DNA of 64,000 nt from Glandiceps talaboti. Taxonomy: Eukaryota > Hemichordata > Enteropneusta > Spengelidae. The number at the start of each line of letters is the position of its first letter. The first letter of the stretch is position 1. Made by a program: the position numbers and the translations under genes. Of this stretch, positions 45,501 to 58,359 are shown one piece after another. Location of the stretch: positions 27,638,176 through 27,702,175 of the forward strand of contig NC_135550.1 in the NCBI RefSeq assembly GCF_964340395.1. Reading direction: 5' to 3'. The notes under the pieces were generated by a model. It saw only the letters and a program-made list of their open reading frames with translations. It ran no database searches and was not told where the DNA came from.

Positions 45501-48088
45501 ATCTATCTATCAAAGACGAATCTACCTGGGCCGTAGGGCTGAATGGCAAATAAGCATTAGGTTGAAATAAAGTTCTACATAGTATTGTAGCCCAGGGCGG
45601 AGCGCTCAATGAATTGTACCATATGTCGCAATAATAAATAATGTCAATTTGATGGAAAATATGTATTCTGTACTGGAGCTGGGATTCCGCGTAAAAGTGC
45701 AAGTAAATCTTGGAATAAGTAATGATATTGTAGCTTTAGTTAGAACTCAGACTTGTTCCTACTTGATAATACATCACTGTAGTACTACTGCACGATGTTG
45801 AAATAATATTTCATCGTGTTTATTTCTTTATTAATTTCATCTAGAAACCTCTTCTATTCACCACCATTCAGTTAGTGGTAGTCCTAAAAACTGCTAAATT
45901 CCTCTTGTACTGCCATATCACGTGCATGATACTCATAGGGGATGTTGGTTATCGTCGTTATCTCTTTGCTCATATGCCAACCGGTAGGGTAACAATCACA
46001 ATTGATAAAGGTGACGTCAATGGGTGTTTGTTCATGGATGAAATCGGCATAGTTTTGTCAGTTACACCGATAATCAGGTAGGATGATAAACTCGAAGTCG
46101 GCAATTCTTGACAACATCACTTATCAAACACAACTTTGAAAAGTGTACAAATTCTCTACCACCTGTTATCATACCAAAATGTACAAGCACATCAAATAGC
46201 GATGCACTTTAGAGATCTCTGGGGTCAATTATTGTCTCCCGTCTCACATCACATCACGTATATTTATCAGAAATGGACGACATGCAGACAATAATAGAGT
46301 TACCAGATATCCTGTCCTCATGGGGAAATGGGAAAAGTTGATAGGGTAAGGTAGGAACAAATGAGCTGAACACGGGAAAGGTGCGTCGCGATTTCATCTT
46401 TCAAGTTACAAAACTAAGATAATTGAGGAAAAATCATACTGTGCGGTCAAAAGGATACAAGGAAAAAATTGACGTTACAATCCGAAAATGACAGCTGGAG
46501 GGAAAACGACTGACGGAATGTCAACTTTGGATGACAGTAATGAAAGGTTAGCTTATTTTCTGTAAAGTTGTCCCATTAATTATGAGAATAGTCAAATGAC
46601 ATTACAATTGCCAAATATTGCATTCTTTTTACCGCTGGCCAATATTTTGGACACTTTATGCGATATACTCTATAACTCTATCAAACTTCAAAATAATTTT
46701 TCCATATTCACATGTATAAGCTACCTATATACGCATACATATTATTGGACCTGTTTCGGTTTCACTGGATTTTAAGGTCGTGTTCTCCGAGTCCGTACAC
46801 AGAATAACAAAACAAAAATCTCAGCAATGGTTGGTTGACTATTAGTACATTAAGACAGTAAATTATCAACATGTTAACTGACTATTATTAGCAAATTCTA
46901 TAGAAACTTTGCCTAAAGGTTGTAACACAGTTATCGTGACAAGCTACGCGCTTCGGGCACCGAATCAACATTATAAATTACAGGTCGACATCGCAGCATT
47001 AGAGTTTCATGGAAATTGTAAGTTGGGCGTCATACGGTTTTTACCTGGACAGGTTATCTTAATGGAATCAAACATACAGATCAAATCCCTTTGTAAAGGA
47101 ACAATGGATTCGGAAATAAAATGTAACTACAGAAATTGACGCTCATAGTAACTTATAAACCTTGTAAAGTGAGTTTCTTTGTGCGGTAGTAATAACGATC
47201 AGACAGACTCGAATAAAAAACAAATGGACGTGAATTATCTGTGCTTTTAGCACTGCTCATAACTACTGAACCCTACCCGCTGACATGATTGTTTGGCATG
47301 CTGGGTCTGTGTGTTCACCAGCTCTTATATTTTACAACAGAGCAGCAACGATCATAGGTTTTATGGAGGTTAATTGGTACAATAATCGAGTGACATCCGA
47401 CAGGGACCATCGTGGTGATGGAGTTAGCTATATATGAGACGTGTATGTCTTCTGAAAGATCACGGAGAGACATTGCCGGCGGCCGGAATCTATTAGCGAT
47501 TAAACAACACACGGTGTTGCCCCGGTGAAACTTTAAAGACCGTTGATAGTGACGGTTGCACTACATGAATCCCAACCTAGGATAAATTCGATTTCCGTTC
47601 AAAATGAGTACATCCTATATTATCAGTGACTCAAACATTCTATCACATGACATTTTCTTGGAACTTACACAGCATTACAACCCATCTCATTCTTATTGGT
47701 CAGGTATGGCTGATTACAATTCAACGTTATGCGATGTGTGTGTGTGGGGGGGGGGGTGTCTATGGGGGTGTACATTTATTTTCCAGTCTCGTCCATCTTA
47801 TAGCCTGCATCTACCCAGGACTATTTCTTTCACAAACTCTGGTAAATGTTTTAACCTAGCACAAATGTGATACACGTATATTGATATGCACACGTTTGAG
47901 CAAACATAATATTGTCCAAATAGTCATATTTGTACTAAAGTTCCATGATAGTATTCGCGAAGGGTTTAGCAGATAAAATAGTGTGCCACATGAAACCACA
48001 CAATACAGAGGTAATCTTCGATGGGTGTTTCCAACTACATGGAAGTATATACTCCATTAGTATTACATCGTCTACAGCGACATATAGT

Positions 48089-48203
<115 letters not shown>

Positions 48204-48335
48204 GTGGAATCCTTAATGACACGTATTTCAGTTGCTTGTTCTGTTTTCATATATACTAAAAGATCCACCAAATGCCCCCCCCCCCCCCGAGCATAATATA
48301 GTCATAAAATAATACCGTTATCTCTGTTTCCGTAG

Positions 48336-48377
48336 AGTTTCACCAACTCAGGGTTGAAATCAGAGTTGGGTGAAACT
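48336..48377. repeat. Inverted repeat, 14-bp stem with 13-nt loop
   Basis: AGTTTCACCAACTC (48336-48349) pairs with GAGTTGGGTGAAACT (48363-48377), with one bulged G and a 13-nt loop. The stem is shorter than in a usual animal microRNA precursor and pairing does not extend outward. Confidence 0.75.
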
Positions 48378-50397
48378 GCAAATACACAGTATGTGCATGG
48401 TCAACTTTCAATTTTGTTTACTTATTTCCTTTCATTCTTTAAGTTATTCACGACCACCTATCCGTTTTGCTCGCACTGACTTTTTGCAAATTTATAATCT
48501 ATGAGCTGCAGATATAAGTATACTTAACTTTCAGTAGTTAGCATAAACTACAACACACGACACAAACAGATAACAGTTCTTGAGCCATCAATCGTCAGGG
48601 TTTTTTAACCAATAAATACCTCCTGAGGCAGTGTCTCCGATTTCAAAAGGACGGTGTTTGTTTATTTGTTTGTGAATTTTCCTGTCTGTCCCGAGTTCTG
48701 TTTCTCAGACTGTCTATGTGTAAATATAGGATGTAAGAATTAGTGAAATAGCCCGAGAGAGTAAAAATAGTACAACCACTCGGACAAAAAAAAAACATGT
48801 TGCAATGTTTACGGCTATACACTGAAATGTGTCTGTGTGTCGTTTGTTAATTGGCCAGCAACAAGCACCACTTCTCTGCGCAACTTAGACACATTACATA
48901 TTCATACTTGGACAATAGAGTTGAAACAATAGAAATGGAGAGTTTCAAATAGTCACATTTTGTCTTCGAAATGGCAAGTGATACTACTTAACGAACTAGT
49001 ACCACTTATTTTTTTAAACTACAATGACCTGTCTTAAGTTTAATAACTTTACAGAGAATGTTATCACTTTCATGCAAAAGAGACCAAATTGTGCTATATG
49101 CGTTATAACTACACTAATTACACAGCATGACGTCTCTAATCATAGTAAACAGACACTAGCCAGATACATTTCTGGATCGTATAGCTTGAAAAATATTCAT
49201 CCCATTTTGAGCTCCATTCATCAAAAAATGGAGACTCATGGGTGACGTCATGCCGTGTTAGAAGACACTCCCGACCACGTAATATTCTATACATGTTATT
49301 TCATTTAATATTATGTCCCACGCCCTTTACTACAGAAATTTACACACAGGTGATGTGTTGAGAAACACATTTGAGCACGGAAAATCAACAAATGTGATGT
49401 GTGCATAATTGATGAAATTTATGCATACGGGGATGATACTTTTGTCTTCATATGATGTACTTTCATTTTTAGTACATGTATAATGAGTTTGGTCACCAAT
49501 TTGTGTTCATGATAAAGTAACTATTGGTTTAGAATCTCGTTCAAATTTATACATGTTATAGTAAAGGACAAGATGAAATATTGGGACGATAAATCAAACG
49601 AGGGAGATGTCAAACTGCCCACGTCTTTACTCTACATTACATAGCAAATATCGTGTACGTGTCAGGGGTGTATGCAATCAATGCCACAATCTTGACCATT
49701 CCGATTTGTATTTTGTAAGTGGATGGACAATAGACAGGGGTTCGTCTTTTACTTTCAAATGCCCTTTCCACCGTGTGACAATTCATAGCATTCCATTTCA
49801 TTCGAAACGCTTTGGGTCATCTCTTGTCATGAAGAGTCCACTAAAATGGTTTTGTGCCGCTTACTTTTGTTGAACGATGACGTCACCTGTCCTTTCTAGC
49901 TAATCTTAATTAGAATAGCATCCAATAACTTGTAGTGTTCGCAGACAACATCGCATTTACTGAGAAGTGCAAACAGTGAATAACATCACAGCCATAAAAG
50001 TTACATCATTAAGTACGCAATAAAAACCGAAATAAAATAGTCGCCTCCATCTCTATAGAGACCGATGTGTATATACTATCAACACGGCCATTGTTCTTTT
50101 CACAATAGATAACAAACAATCTTACTATTACACTAGCGGCGCTATTATTCGAACTCAATCAACGACCACTCCTGCAGAATCCAAACTTCTACTTAACGTT
50201 AATCATTGATTCTGTTTAATCTTAGTTAAAATTTCTCATTATCTTGTGGACTTGCTTGAGGTCCAACTACAGTCTACGTTGGTCTGACCCTGTAATCAAG
50301 AACGACGACGTTGATAAGCAACGCAAGAAGTTTGTATACCGAAGTTGCCATGCCCCAACAGGTTGGACAGTGAGTGTATGTTGATAAGGCAAACAAT

Positions 50398-50539
50398 ATG
50401 TACATTACGGTGAAATTTGGATCCAACCAGGCCTTGCTGTTCAACCCGGCCTGTGCCGTCGTTAATTTACTGAAAAATATCAAGACGAGGTGTGGTTACG
50501 GCGAACTTGACGTATTGCTCGATCTATCAGACGAAACAG
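50398..50539 (+). CDS. CXorf65: CXorf65-like exon 1
   Basis: This exon is 142 nt, or 47 codons plus one base. The ATG at 50398 has A at -3 and begins the family-like MYITVKFG. The open frame extends upstream to about 50374 without another ATG in frame, so this is the best start. Two out-of-frame upstream ATGs occur in the preceding 60 nt. The donor is ACAG|GTAAAC at 50540. Gly-Tyr-Gly-Glu-Leu-Asp before LLDLSDET is part of the recognisable core. A non-coding 5' exon further upstream cannot be excluded. Confidence 0.8.
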
Positions 50540-53500
50540 GTAAACATTTGAATGAGTTGTTGTACTGACTCCACAGGTGTCAGCTGACTATAGCCGACGC
50601 CATGATTGTGCGCTACCAACAATGGCGTCCAGTTTGTTGACATATACAGTTATCGGGTTATATATATTTGTAGCAATTGGCTTTTTATTCAGTGGTATTA
50701 CTAGTATTTTGGATCCAAGAGGAATTAGAAAAATACTCTGTGGCACATCAAAGGTTAAAGGGGAACACAATATTCCTAAAATGCATAATAGCGATATCGA
50801 AACACGGGTACAAGCTCAGGCTTGACATAGTTGATGTGTGTGACGTTGACGACAGTTATATACACATTAGGTTGGGTGAACAATTTGAGAAAATCTGAGC
50901 CGGGAACTACGAGTATATCTCGCTCCAAGCAGTGAACTCTATTAACATGCAGCAGTTTTTTAAGCAATATCCGATTTGCCTAGGGTCACAAACTGCGGGT
51001 TGTCGGAGAGAATACGTTACGGTGATCACCGACGATAAGGAGGTACATTGCTATTTGGAAAATTCCACAGTGCCTGTTCGATAAAAAAAAAACCTGGTTG
51101 TTCACACTACCGTGGCTTAAAGAACGCTTGGTTGACGACGAAAAGGCCCAAAACAGTGCACAGCCACATTCCTGTGTTGAGAAATAGTGTTGCTGCGTTC
51201 TGTGCAGAGTAGTCTGAATATCACAAAGAATCAAGCCTTGACCAAATCTACGAGAGCGTAGAAGGCCACTTTTTAATACATCACCCTTTCTTTTGTGCAT
51301 TCGATACATTCATTGATGAAACTACCAATTGCCATCGCTGCAACCAATAGATCAGGTTAAGGGAAGCGTGCAAGGTCAAGCCATTTTAAGTTTAGCCTCT
51401 TTCAATACTCGCTGTAAATATATTTGTTGTGAGTTCGCATAAAGGTTGGGATGTACGTGTTGATTGGCAGAGATGGTGATCTGCTGTTGGTAACACTAAA
51501 CAGTTAGTATTATAACACAGAGATAACCAATAAAGCACGCTGTCGTTTGATATGAATACGAACTCCCATTGATTAGACAGGGTCTGTAAATAACAAAGGC
51601 GATCAACATCTCAGTAATGTGCCAGCGTTCTAAAGACAAGCGTGTCATTAAAACAAATTCAAAGTAATTAACATGCTAGTAAAATGCAGTAAATCTGAAA
51701 AGAACAAGCCCGTATTATAATGTCGTTTGCTGGCGATTTGTAGCTGGGCGTCGTACATTAAAGTGTACTCTATTTCTAGGGGCAAAAAGCTGAAGCTTTA
51801 TCAATAAGAAATATTTCTAAAGACGGGAAACGTTTCTATTGAAAACAAGTGTAATAAGAAACGCAATATGCAACATGAACGAAGAAATCAATTAATGGTA
51901 TGTATAATATGTATCCGGTTTTCCAACTATAATTAAAGAGGTTAGACAAGCATAGTTGCCATATCTACTTCGGTTGGCTTTTATGTCTGCGTTTTCTCCC
52001 CGGCGACTACTATTATTTGGATCCGTTCCGAGTGTAAATTGCACCACGAATGGAAATTAAATGACTTGCACGGCTCTCACTTCTTACGATTCCGACTACT
52101 TTTATTTATCAATCTTTTTATTAAAAGTCTGATCGTTGACTCGGTTGGATCGATTATCATATTCATAATACCAGAAAAATAAATCACAAACTATAGGTCA
52201 ACCATATCAAATCATCGGCGATATTAATGAACAACAGAAAGTAATATCTCCAATCGAATTTTTTCATTTGAGAATTGCTGAACATACCATAAAGAAATTA
52301 AACTCGCTTTGATCAGAGCCTAGAATCTGCCTTGTTTTACCCGGACTATGGATTAATACATCGTACACCAATAATAAAACTATGGCTATGGTTAAGATCA
52401 TTTTTTGTTATGCTTCGACATTATCTCCGGGTATGAACAACATGCCGCTTTTATTTGTTTTGAACGCTGCAATATTGTTAATTTTGACTGTTTATCGATA
52501 GACCCAAGGCTAATAGCGTATGGACTTATTACTTATTGATCAGTGATGAATAAAAAGTAACGAGGAGTGGGAGGGGGTGGTGGCTGAAGGAATCGTGAAA
52601 ATATTTATTCAATTCACTGACGACCGTTACCATTCCATTTGTCAAAGTATGTCAGTCAACTATCTCACCTTAGTAATGCAATGATATGTTGAGGAACTTG
52701 TGAGTAACGTCATGGTGTTCATATAAAGTAATAAAGAAAAATTATGAGATGACTCGAAAATGTAAACAAGTTCAAAAAGAGAAACAAACAAAAATAAGTG
52801 CGACCGTGATAATTTCTTCTAGGTACTAAGTAGACTGTAAGTGTCATATTAGATTGCTGTAAAGCAGACGTGTAGGGGCTATAATCATAGATACAGACGT
52901 GTAGGGGCTATAATCATAGATAACACTGACTCACATTGTGTACGAGTTGATGTTTATTTTTCAAAGCATTGATAAAATATGTTCTGTGGGATTAAATTCA
53001 ACAGTAGCTTAATCCATCGACACCAATCGGATATAAAACCTAATCACCAAATCTCACGTTGCTATCTAATTATTCAATAAACCGGAAAACAATTTTCCGT
53101 CGTTAAATTTAATAACATAATGTGTGTGTAATTCAAAATTAGTGCCCAAGTTCAGCTCACACGCTAATGAAGTATAGTTTATCACTCACTGAAGAACATT
53201 TAAAATCAAAATCAACTGGGGGAAAACATTCCAACCGAGTCAATGCACTTGAAATATTTATACGTTTGTGTGGCTGAAAGATGAATTTAACTTGACATAT
53301 TTTATGATTAAAAGGTGTAAAACTCCATATAGTAGTGTCACAATAAACATGGCGTTAAATAAAATAAAATTCAGTAATTTCTACATTTTGCAAGATTACT
53401 AGTAGTATTTAGTAATTAACAACACTTTTACTGCTTTTGCTATTTCAAAATATTTGTTTACTTATTTCATCATTTCAGTGCGTGACATAAACAATACCTG

Positions 53501-53769
53501 ACCCGGAACATCCCAGTGTACTTAGTATAATTACTTAATATATATATTCCAACCCTTTTCAGAGAGAAACAAATGTATTCCCACTTTGGATAAAATTTTG
53601 GATGAAAATATTGCTTTATCTCATAAAATCATCACATGTAAATGATATAAATTCCTTAGCGAATGAAACATCAGTGTTCATTACAAGCAATCTTGGTGTT
53701 CAGTGCCTGTCATATTTAGAAGGCAATGTGGTTTCAGTATTTCGGAAACGGTCATACTCAGGTTTTGAA

Positions 53770-53838
<69 letters not shown>

Positions 53839-54698
53839 TTATAGCTATTAAAAGACAAATATATTAAGTGAGAAATTAGGCAATTAGGCCTTTAGAAGCC
53901 AACAACGTCGTTTATACTCACGCTATACCCTCTGCATTTTGCAGTGACCGTGACGTGTACGACAACAATGAATACATGGGAACACCAACTAGTCCGTTTC
54001 ACTATTGTTATCATCGTCACTTACTTATCTCAAAATACAGACAATAACTGATCAAGTTCCAACAAAGCTGTCATCTCTATCAGCTTGCTAGATTATGTAG
54101 ATATAAATGATCCCAATGCACACATGGAGGCCCCTAGTCTGTCCTCTTGTTGACCACAACAGTATATGACACACAGACACCCAAAAGCAATAAAATGCCT
54201 TCTTGACATGACAGCTTGATCTTTGAGAAACCGACACGGCCCATCATTTTAGCTGGCATGATACTCTGATCTATCATTAGTAAGGGCAGGGCAACCATTA
54301 CAGTCATCTAAAGGGGCTACTCTCGAGAAAACCCGTACATATCACACGCTGTTACAACTTGTAGGTTATTTCATACTGACAAAAGATTCTTGAAATTTAC
54401 AGGTCTGGTTAAAGAATTGGACAATCATCGCTTTGATTACGCCGATAAACACCTGGATGCACTGGCAACATACATCCTTGTCGAAAAACAACACATCCCA
54501 CCCGAAGAAGACGATATAAAACATCCACTCCTGTATAAATACGTTCCGTTGTTGGAAAAATACGAAGAAATATTTCCAAACTACCAAGTACGGGTCGCGA
54601 ATGTGCAAGAAAATGCTGGCAAAAGTAAGAAGTCTCCTACTACAAGACGAAAGAAACCACGAAGACCGAGAACAAGACATGAACCTTCACCTTCGTAA
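50398..54698 (+). CDS. CXorf65: CXorf65-like protein of unknown function (2 exons, joined)
   Basis: The coding sequence joins 50398-50539 and 54403-54698. It totals 438 nt, giving 145 residues and a stop, with a phase-1 intron of 3863 nt. The pattern matches what I recall of the CXorf65 family: an N-terminus [20 protein letters not shown] with a small beta-rich look, the motif LLDLSDETG, the stretch [20 protein letters not shown], then [20 protein letters not shown], and a Lys/Arg-rich C-tail ending in HEPSPS. The molecular role of the family is not known to me; the basic tail is probably disordered. No signal peptide or membrane segment is visible. The assignment rests on motif recognition without a search. 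Confidence 0.8.
52865..52922. repeat. Perfect tandem duplication, 2 x 29 bp
   Basis: The 29-bp unit at 52865-52893 (starting CAGACGTGTAGGGGC) is repeated exactly at 52894-52922. Identity of the copies suggests a recent duplication. Confidence 0.95.
53771..53835. repeat. (CA)n microsatellite, 65 bp
   Basis: Uninterrupted CA dinucleotides in the intron of the CXorf65-like gene, 567 bp before exon 2. Confidence 0.97.
54403..54698 (+). CDS. CXorf65: CXorf65-like exon 2 (terminal coding)
   Basis: This exon is 296 nt. The first two bases complete Gly, so [13 protein letters not shown] reads through. It codes for 97 complete residues after that Gly and the stop TAA at 54696-54698. Residues about 60-80 of the protein carry FDYADKHL and YILVEKQ; about 95-112 carry the [11 protein letters not shown] segment. 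The last 30 residues are rich in Lys, Arg and Pro. The opposite strand also has an open frame of 104 codons, which I take as a shadow. Confidence 0.82.
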
Positions 54699-54822
54699 AT
54701 TCGAAGGATGTAATATTTCTCTTTAAGTCCCTTCCTTCGTCCAAGGACTTTTTTACTCTCCATATCTACTTTCCGTCTTCCTTTTTATTCCACTCGCTGG
54801 TTTTTCTATCTGTTGCCCCTCA

Positions 54823-54963
<141 letters not shown>

Positions 54964-55116
54964 CGAACAAATACAAGTACAAGCAGGGAGTCGCATAGTT
55001 CACTACTCAGGAATTTTTACAGACTCAGTAAAAAGATTTAATCACGCATGATGACAGTCCAGTCAAGGCTCACGCTCGTAAAATGCACCTGTTCTAACAC
55101 TACGACGACTCCCTGT

Positions 55117-55189
55117 AATCTTTCCACGTCGAGGATCGAACTCGTGAAGAACTCAGATTTCGAGCTCATGTCCGTCCGCTATCGAAGCC
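55117..55189 (-). pseudogene. Degenerate tRNA-like segment (pol III promoter-like)
   Basis: Read on the minus strand, TAGCGGACGGACATGAGC resembles a tRNA D-arm/A-box, and 30-odd bases on CGAGTTCGATCCTCG forms a T-arm-like 4-bp stem with the loop TTCGATC, as in a B-box. The acceptor stem does not pair and the anticodon arm is poor. It may be a tRNA pseudogene or the head of an old tRNA-derived SINE. Chance resemblance is possible. Confidence 0.3.
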
Positions 55190-56330
55190 TTAAACAGAAA
55201 CCATTACGATATGATTGCGTAAATTAGATTGGGAGACACAGTACTAGCTATACTTTGCCCTGTAAGATATTGCTAGTTGGAATTTGTTAATTTATCAGAT
55301 TTTCTATATTTATGCAAAAGGAATGTTAAAGACAGTATTTCTAAGACAAAACTATTACATTTGTATTTAGAGGTCGTGATAAGTAATATGAAATAACTGG
55401 CTGTGTATTTAAAAAAAACACTTTTGTATTTTTTAATTGACCCGGAATGGATGATTTCAAATATATGATTATTAAGCTTACAATTATTTTATATGTATCC
55501 GTCCTCCGTTTACAGATATTTGTTCTTTCGTCATACATACTTATCGAATATGGGATTGGGGTGGGGGGGGTCGTATTGCCGTATCTAAGATGCACATGTG
55601 AGGTACATGAAATTTACACTGGATGTACTTACAGGTTGTAGATGTTTATTTCAAAGATACGTATGTCATGTAACATGTACCTTAGCTATGATACTACATT
55701 GAGCAGTAAATGCCATAATGACGACATACCTTTCTAGAATGTCTGTACGTCGTGTAATAGCTATGGAGAATAAGCGAGCCGAGATTTAATGGTACCTAAA
55801 ACTTTAAGAGGAGAATTTTTTTCTACCGACACGTTGCGTGACTGTAGGGTTTATTTGGAGGGAGAGGGGTTATATGTGAAATGTACGCAATTGAACCTTT
55901 TCAGTACGCTTTTAATACTGCAACTGATTAAACTGAAATTGCTTCATATTGTAGATGTGTTGAATAGTAAGACCACGTGGAAGCGAGAATAGAGTAGAGA
56001 GTCGAGAAGCACAGCTGCAGTAGATAAGTCAAATGAGTGAAATGCATAAAGAAAAAAAAGAGTACCGCATTTAAAGGCTTTTTACAGTAGTACTATTGTG
56101 TACTTCACACCATTCTGTGATATTAGAGATACAGCTTTGTTAGATACGTAGAAATGATTCATAATATCGTCCGTCTCACCTTGAAATGAATTACTTTGTA
56201 TATGTTTTGTAAATAACACTCAGTGCTTTTTGTTGTATAAAACTCATATTTATTGATAATTATGAACCGTAATTTTTTTTATTATCTATGCAAATTATGA
56301 TTTTGTATCGATCTTAAATCACAGCAATAA

Positions 56331-56350
56331 GAAATGAAATGAAATGAAAT
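56331..56350. repeat. (GAAAT)4 short tandem repeat
   Basis: Four perfect GAAAT units in the 3' flank of the CXorf65-like gene. Confidence 0.9.
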
Positions 56351-56442
56351 GTGCCATGTTCATCAGTGATATCGGGTTCGTTATCTATCGGTTACTTTTG
56401 TTATAGATATGAATATTGTATATTGTATATTTCACTCCGTGA

Positions 56443-56448
56443 AATAAA
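56443..56448 (+). terminator. Possible poly(A) signal for the CXorf65-like gene
   Basis: AATAAA lies in GTGAAATAAAGTATTC, 1.75 kb after the stop. Such hexamers are common in AT-rich DNA, so use by this gene is uncertain. Confidence 0.3.
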
Positions 56449-58332
56449 GTATTCAAAGACATCTGATAGATTTCACACACGATAACGGTGTTCAGACTTT
56501 TACTTTACAACGTATAGTGTACTTAAAGTGAATGCGAGAATGTCTGTGGACTGTTGTGATCAAAATCCGCCACCAATAGTCCACTGTAAATCAGCAACGC
56601 ACGCATGCACTCGTCATCATCCTACAATGTGAATCAGGAGTTAAATACATACCTTAGTCTAAAAAGTTAATGTAGTAACTTCCATCTGTGTTTCGATCAA
56701 TGTTAAGATTACCATATAATTAGACTTCAAATGATTGTACAGGTACGGTAAATACTCGTTATGGCCGCTTCCCATTTGAAATAGATTCCCTTTATTTTAT
56801 TTCATAATTTCAGCTATATTTGATTTTTTTTCACCCTCGTCTGATTCCCCCTTGATTGTAACCACAAAAAGGAAACCACTCCCCGCTATTTTTATACGAA
56901 GTCTGGTAAGGTCAATAGATACATTCCGAACTAAAATAATAATTTCAGATTGTTGGCGCATTCTAGCCACCACAACGATCTAACAATACATTCTGTATGT
57001 GTGGCAGGAACGAGCAAACTGACAGTCCTTGTACTGGTTTGCTAACTATACACGACCACTTAAATTGACCGTATGTTGTTCATATTCAATCTGTTACCAT
57101 TACGCTATTTGGTTTTCATATTTCGATTCACGTATGTAAACAGTTGGTATGCTATAAAATAACAGTACTTGGATGAAAACGCCATCTTTCACTTGTATAT
57201 CATATGATCTCACTAATTCATCATTTCGGCGTCATTTATCGAGACAATAGGAGGTTGAATTTTTTAGATCTGAGGGGCACGGAATAAAATAAAACAAAAT
57301 AGTCCTTCCATTAATGAAAATCAAAACACTTCCATGTCATTATCAAATGTACGTGTTGTGGTCAAGATGTTAGCTTGGCAGAGATGGCAATATTGAAGTT
57401 GTTAAGAAAACGTGATCCAAGGAAACCAAAATGACTGAAAAGACCAAAGAAAGTTGTATCAAATCATAAACTCAATGTGGCAACCATTAGATTTGCTGGG
57501 TCAATGTAAGGACTTGCCAGATGTAACTTAATGCACATAGATGTGAATCCGCTCGTGGAAAACTAAAGATGGTTGGCAGGGCGTTGTCATACACTTTTAT
57601 TTCTGATTAATCAACGGGTCATCTCGTGCATGCTTTCCCAAAGAAAGTCTCTACGTCGTTATGGGCTAATTGGAGCATAAAAAAGGAAGTCGAACTCTAT
57701 TCGTTTGAATGGATACATTTTTCTTAAGTTATAATTTACCGCTCCAACTCGAATCATTACTGCTTGTACTAGGGAATCTAACATTTTCATAAAATGTTTT
57801 TCAAATTCAATTAAAACAAACCAAAAGAACATTAATGGCGAGAAATACATAAAACTCCAACGTACAAAAGAACACAAAACGCACATTCATCCAATTACTC
57901 TTCGGGGGGCAACTTAAAACGGATGAAAGGAAGGAAGGAGTTGTTAGACGGAGAGTTTCTGTGTTGAATTCACTGAAGATCGAAGAATTTCTACGTTATG
58001 TGCATGATTTGATTGAGGGGTACACCAACATTACTAACTTCGTGCGTGCGTGTAACGTAATGTACGGATCCATCTGACGAATGGGGTATTGGTTAGTTGG
58101 TAATTAGTAGAAAACGCACACTCTGTCGATTTTACTCCATCAGTTTTGTTTTGGGTTGATTGAGTTACTTTCACCGAGCATCACATCAAGGCATCACAGC
58201 GGTGCAGGTCGAGCGTTCAGAGTACGGAACGCAGACGTAAAAAGTAGACCGGCGCTTACGGCAAAGAAAACCACAACGAAGAAGGCAATTTATATAGAGT
58301 TTTTGAAGTAGAAATTACAATTTCCCCCGGCG

Positions 58333-58359
58333 TTCGTTTCGCGGTAACGGTGAAACGAA
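58333..58359. repeat. Inverted repeat with IRF-like half-sites
   Basis: TTCGTTTC (58333-58340) and GAAACGAA (58352-58359) are perfect reverse complements around an 11-nt spacer. The right arm extends to GAAACGAAAA, which fits the GAAANNGAAA pattern bound by interferon-regulatory-factor proteins. A TATATAG lies 40 bp upstream (58291). Function is unknown. Confidence 0.5.

Larger units (their letters stand above)
50540..54402 (+). other. Intron of the CXorf65-like gene, 3.86 kb
   Basis: Phase-1 GT...AG intron, acceptor GAAATTTACAG. It contains a perfect 29-bp tandem duplication (52865-52922) and a CA microsatellite (53771-53835). Just after the donor (50618-50824) a frame begins [20 protein letters not shown], which would be hydrophobic, but it has no supported gene context. 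Confidence 0.75.

Noticed and set aside
46909-47139. A 76-codon frame in the intergenic region
   Set aside because: No ATG at the frame start and no recognised motif; chance in 9 kb of intergenic DNA.
54366-54680. A 104-codon minus-strand frame
   Set aside because: It is the shadow of exon 2 of the CXorf65-like gene.
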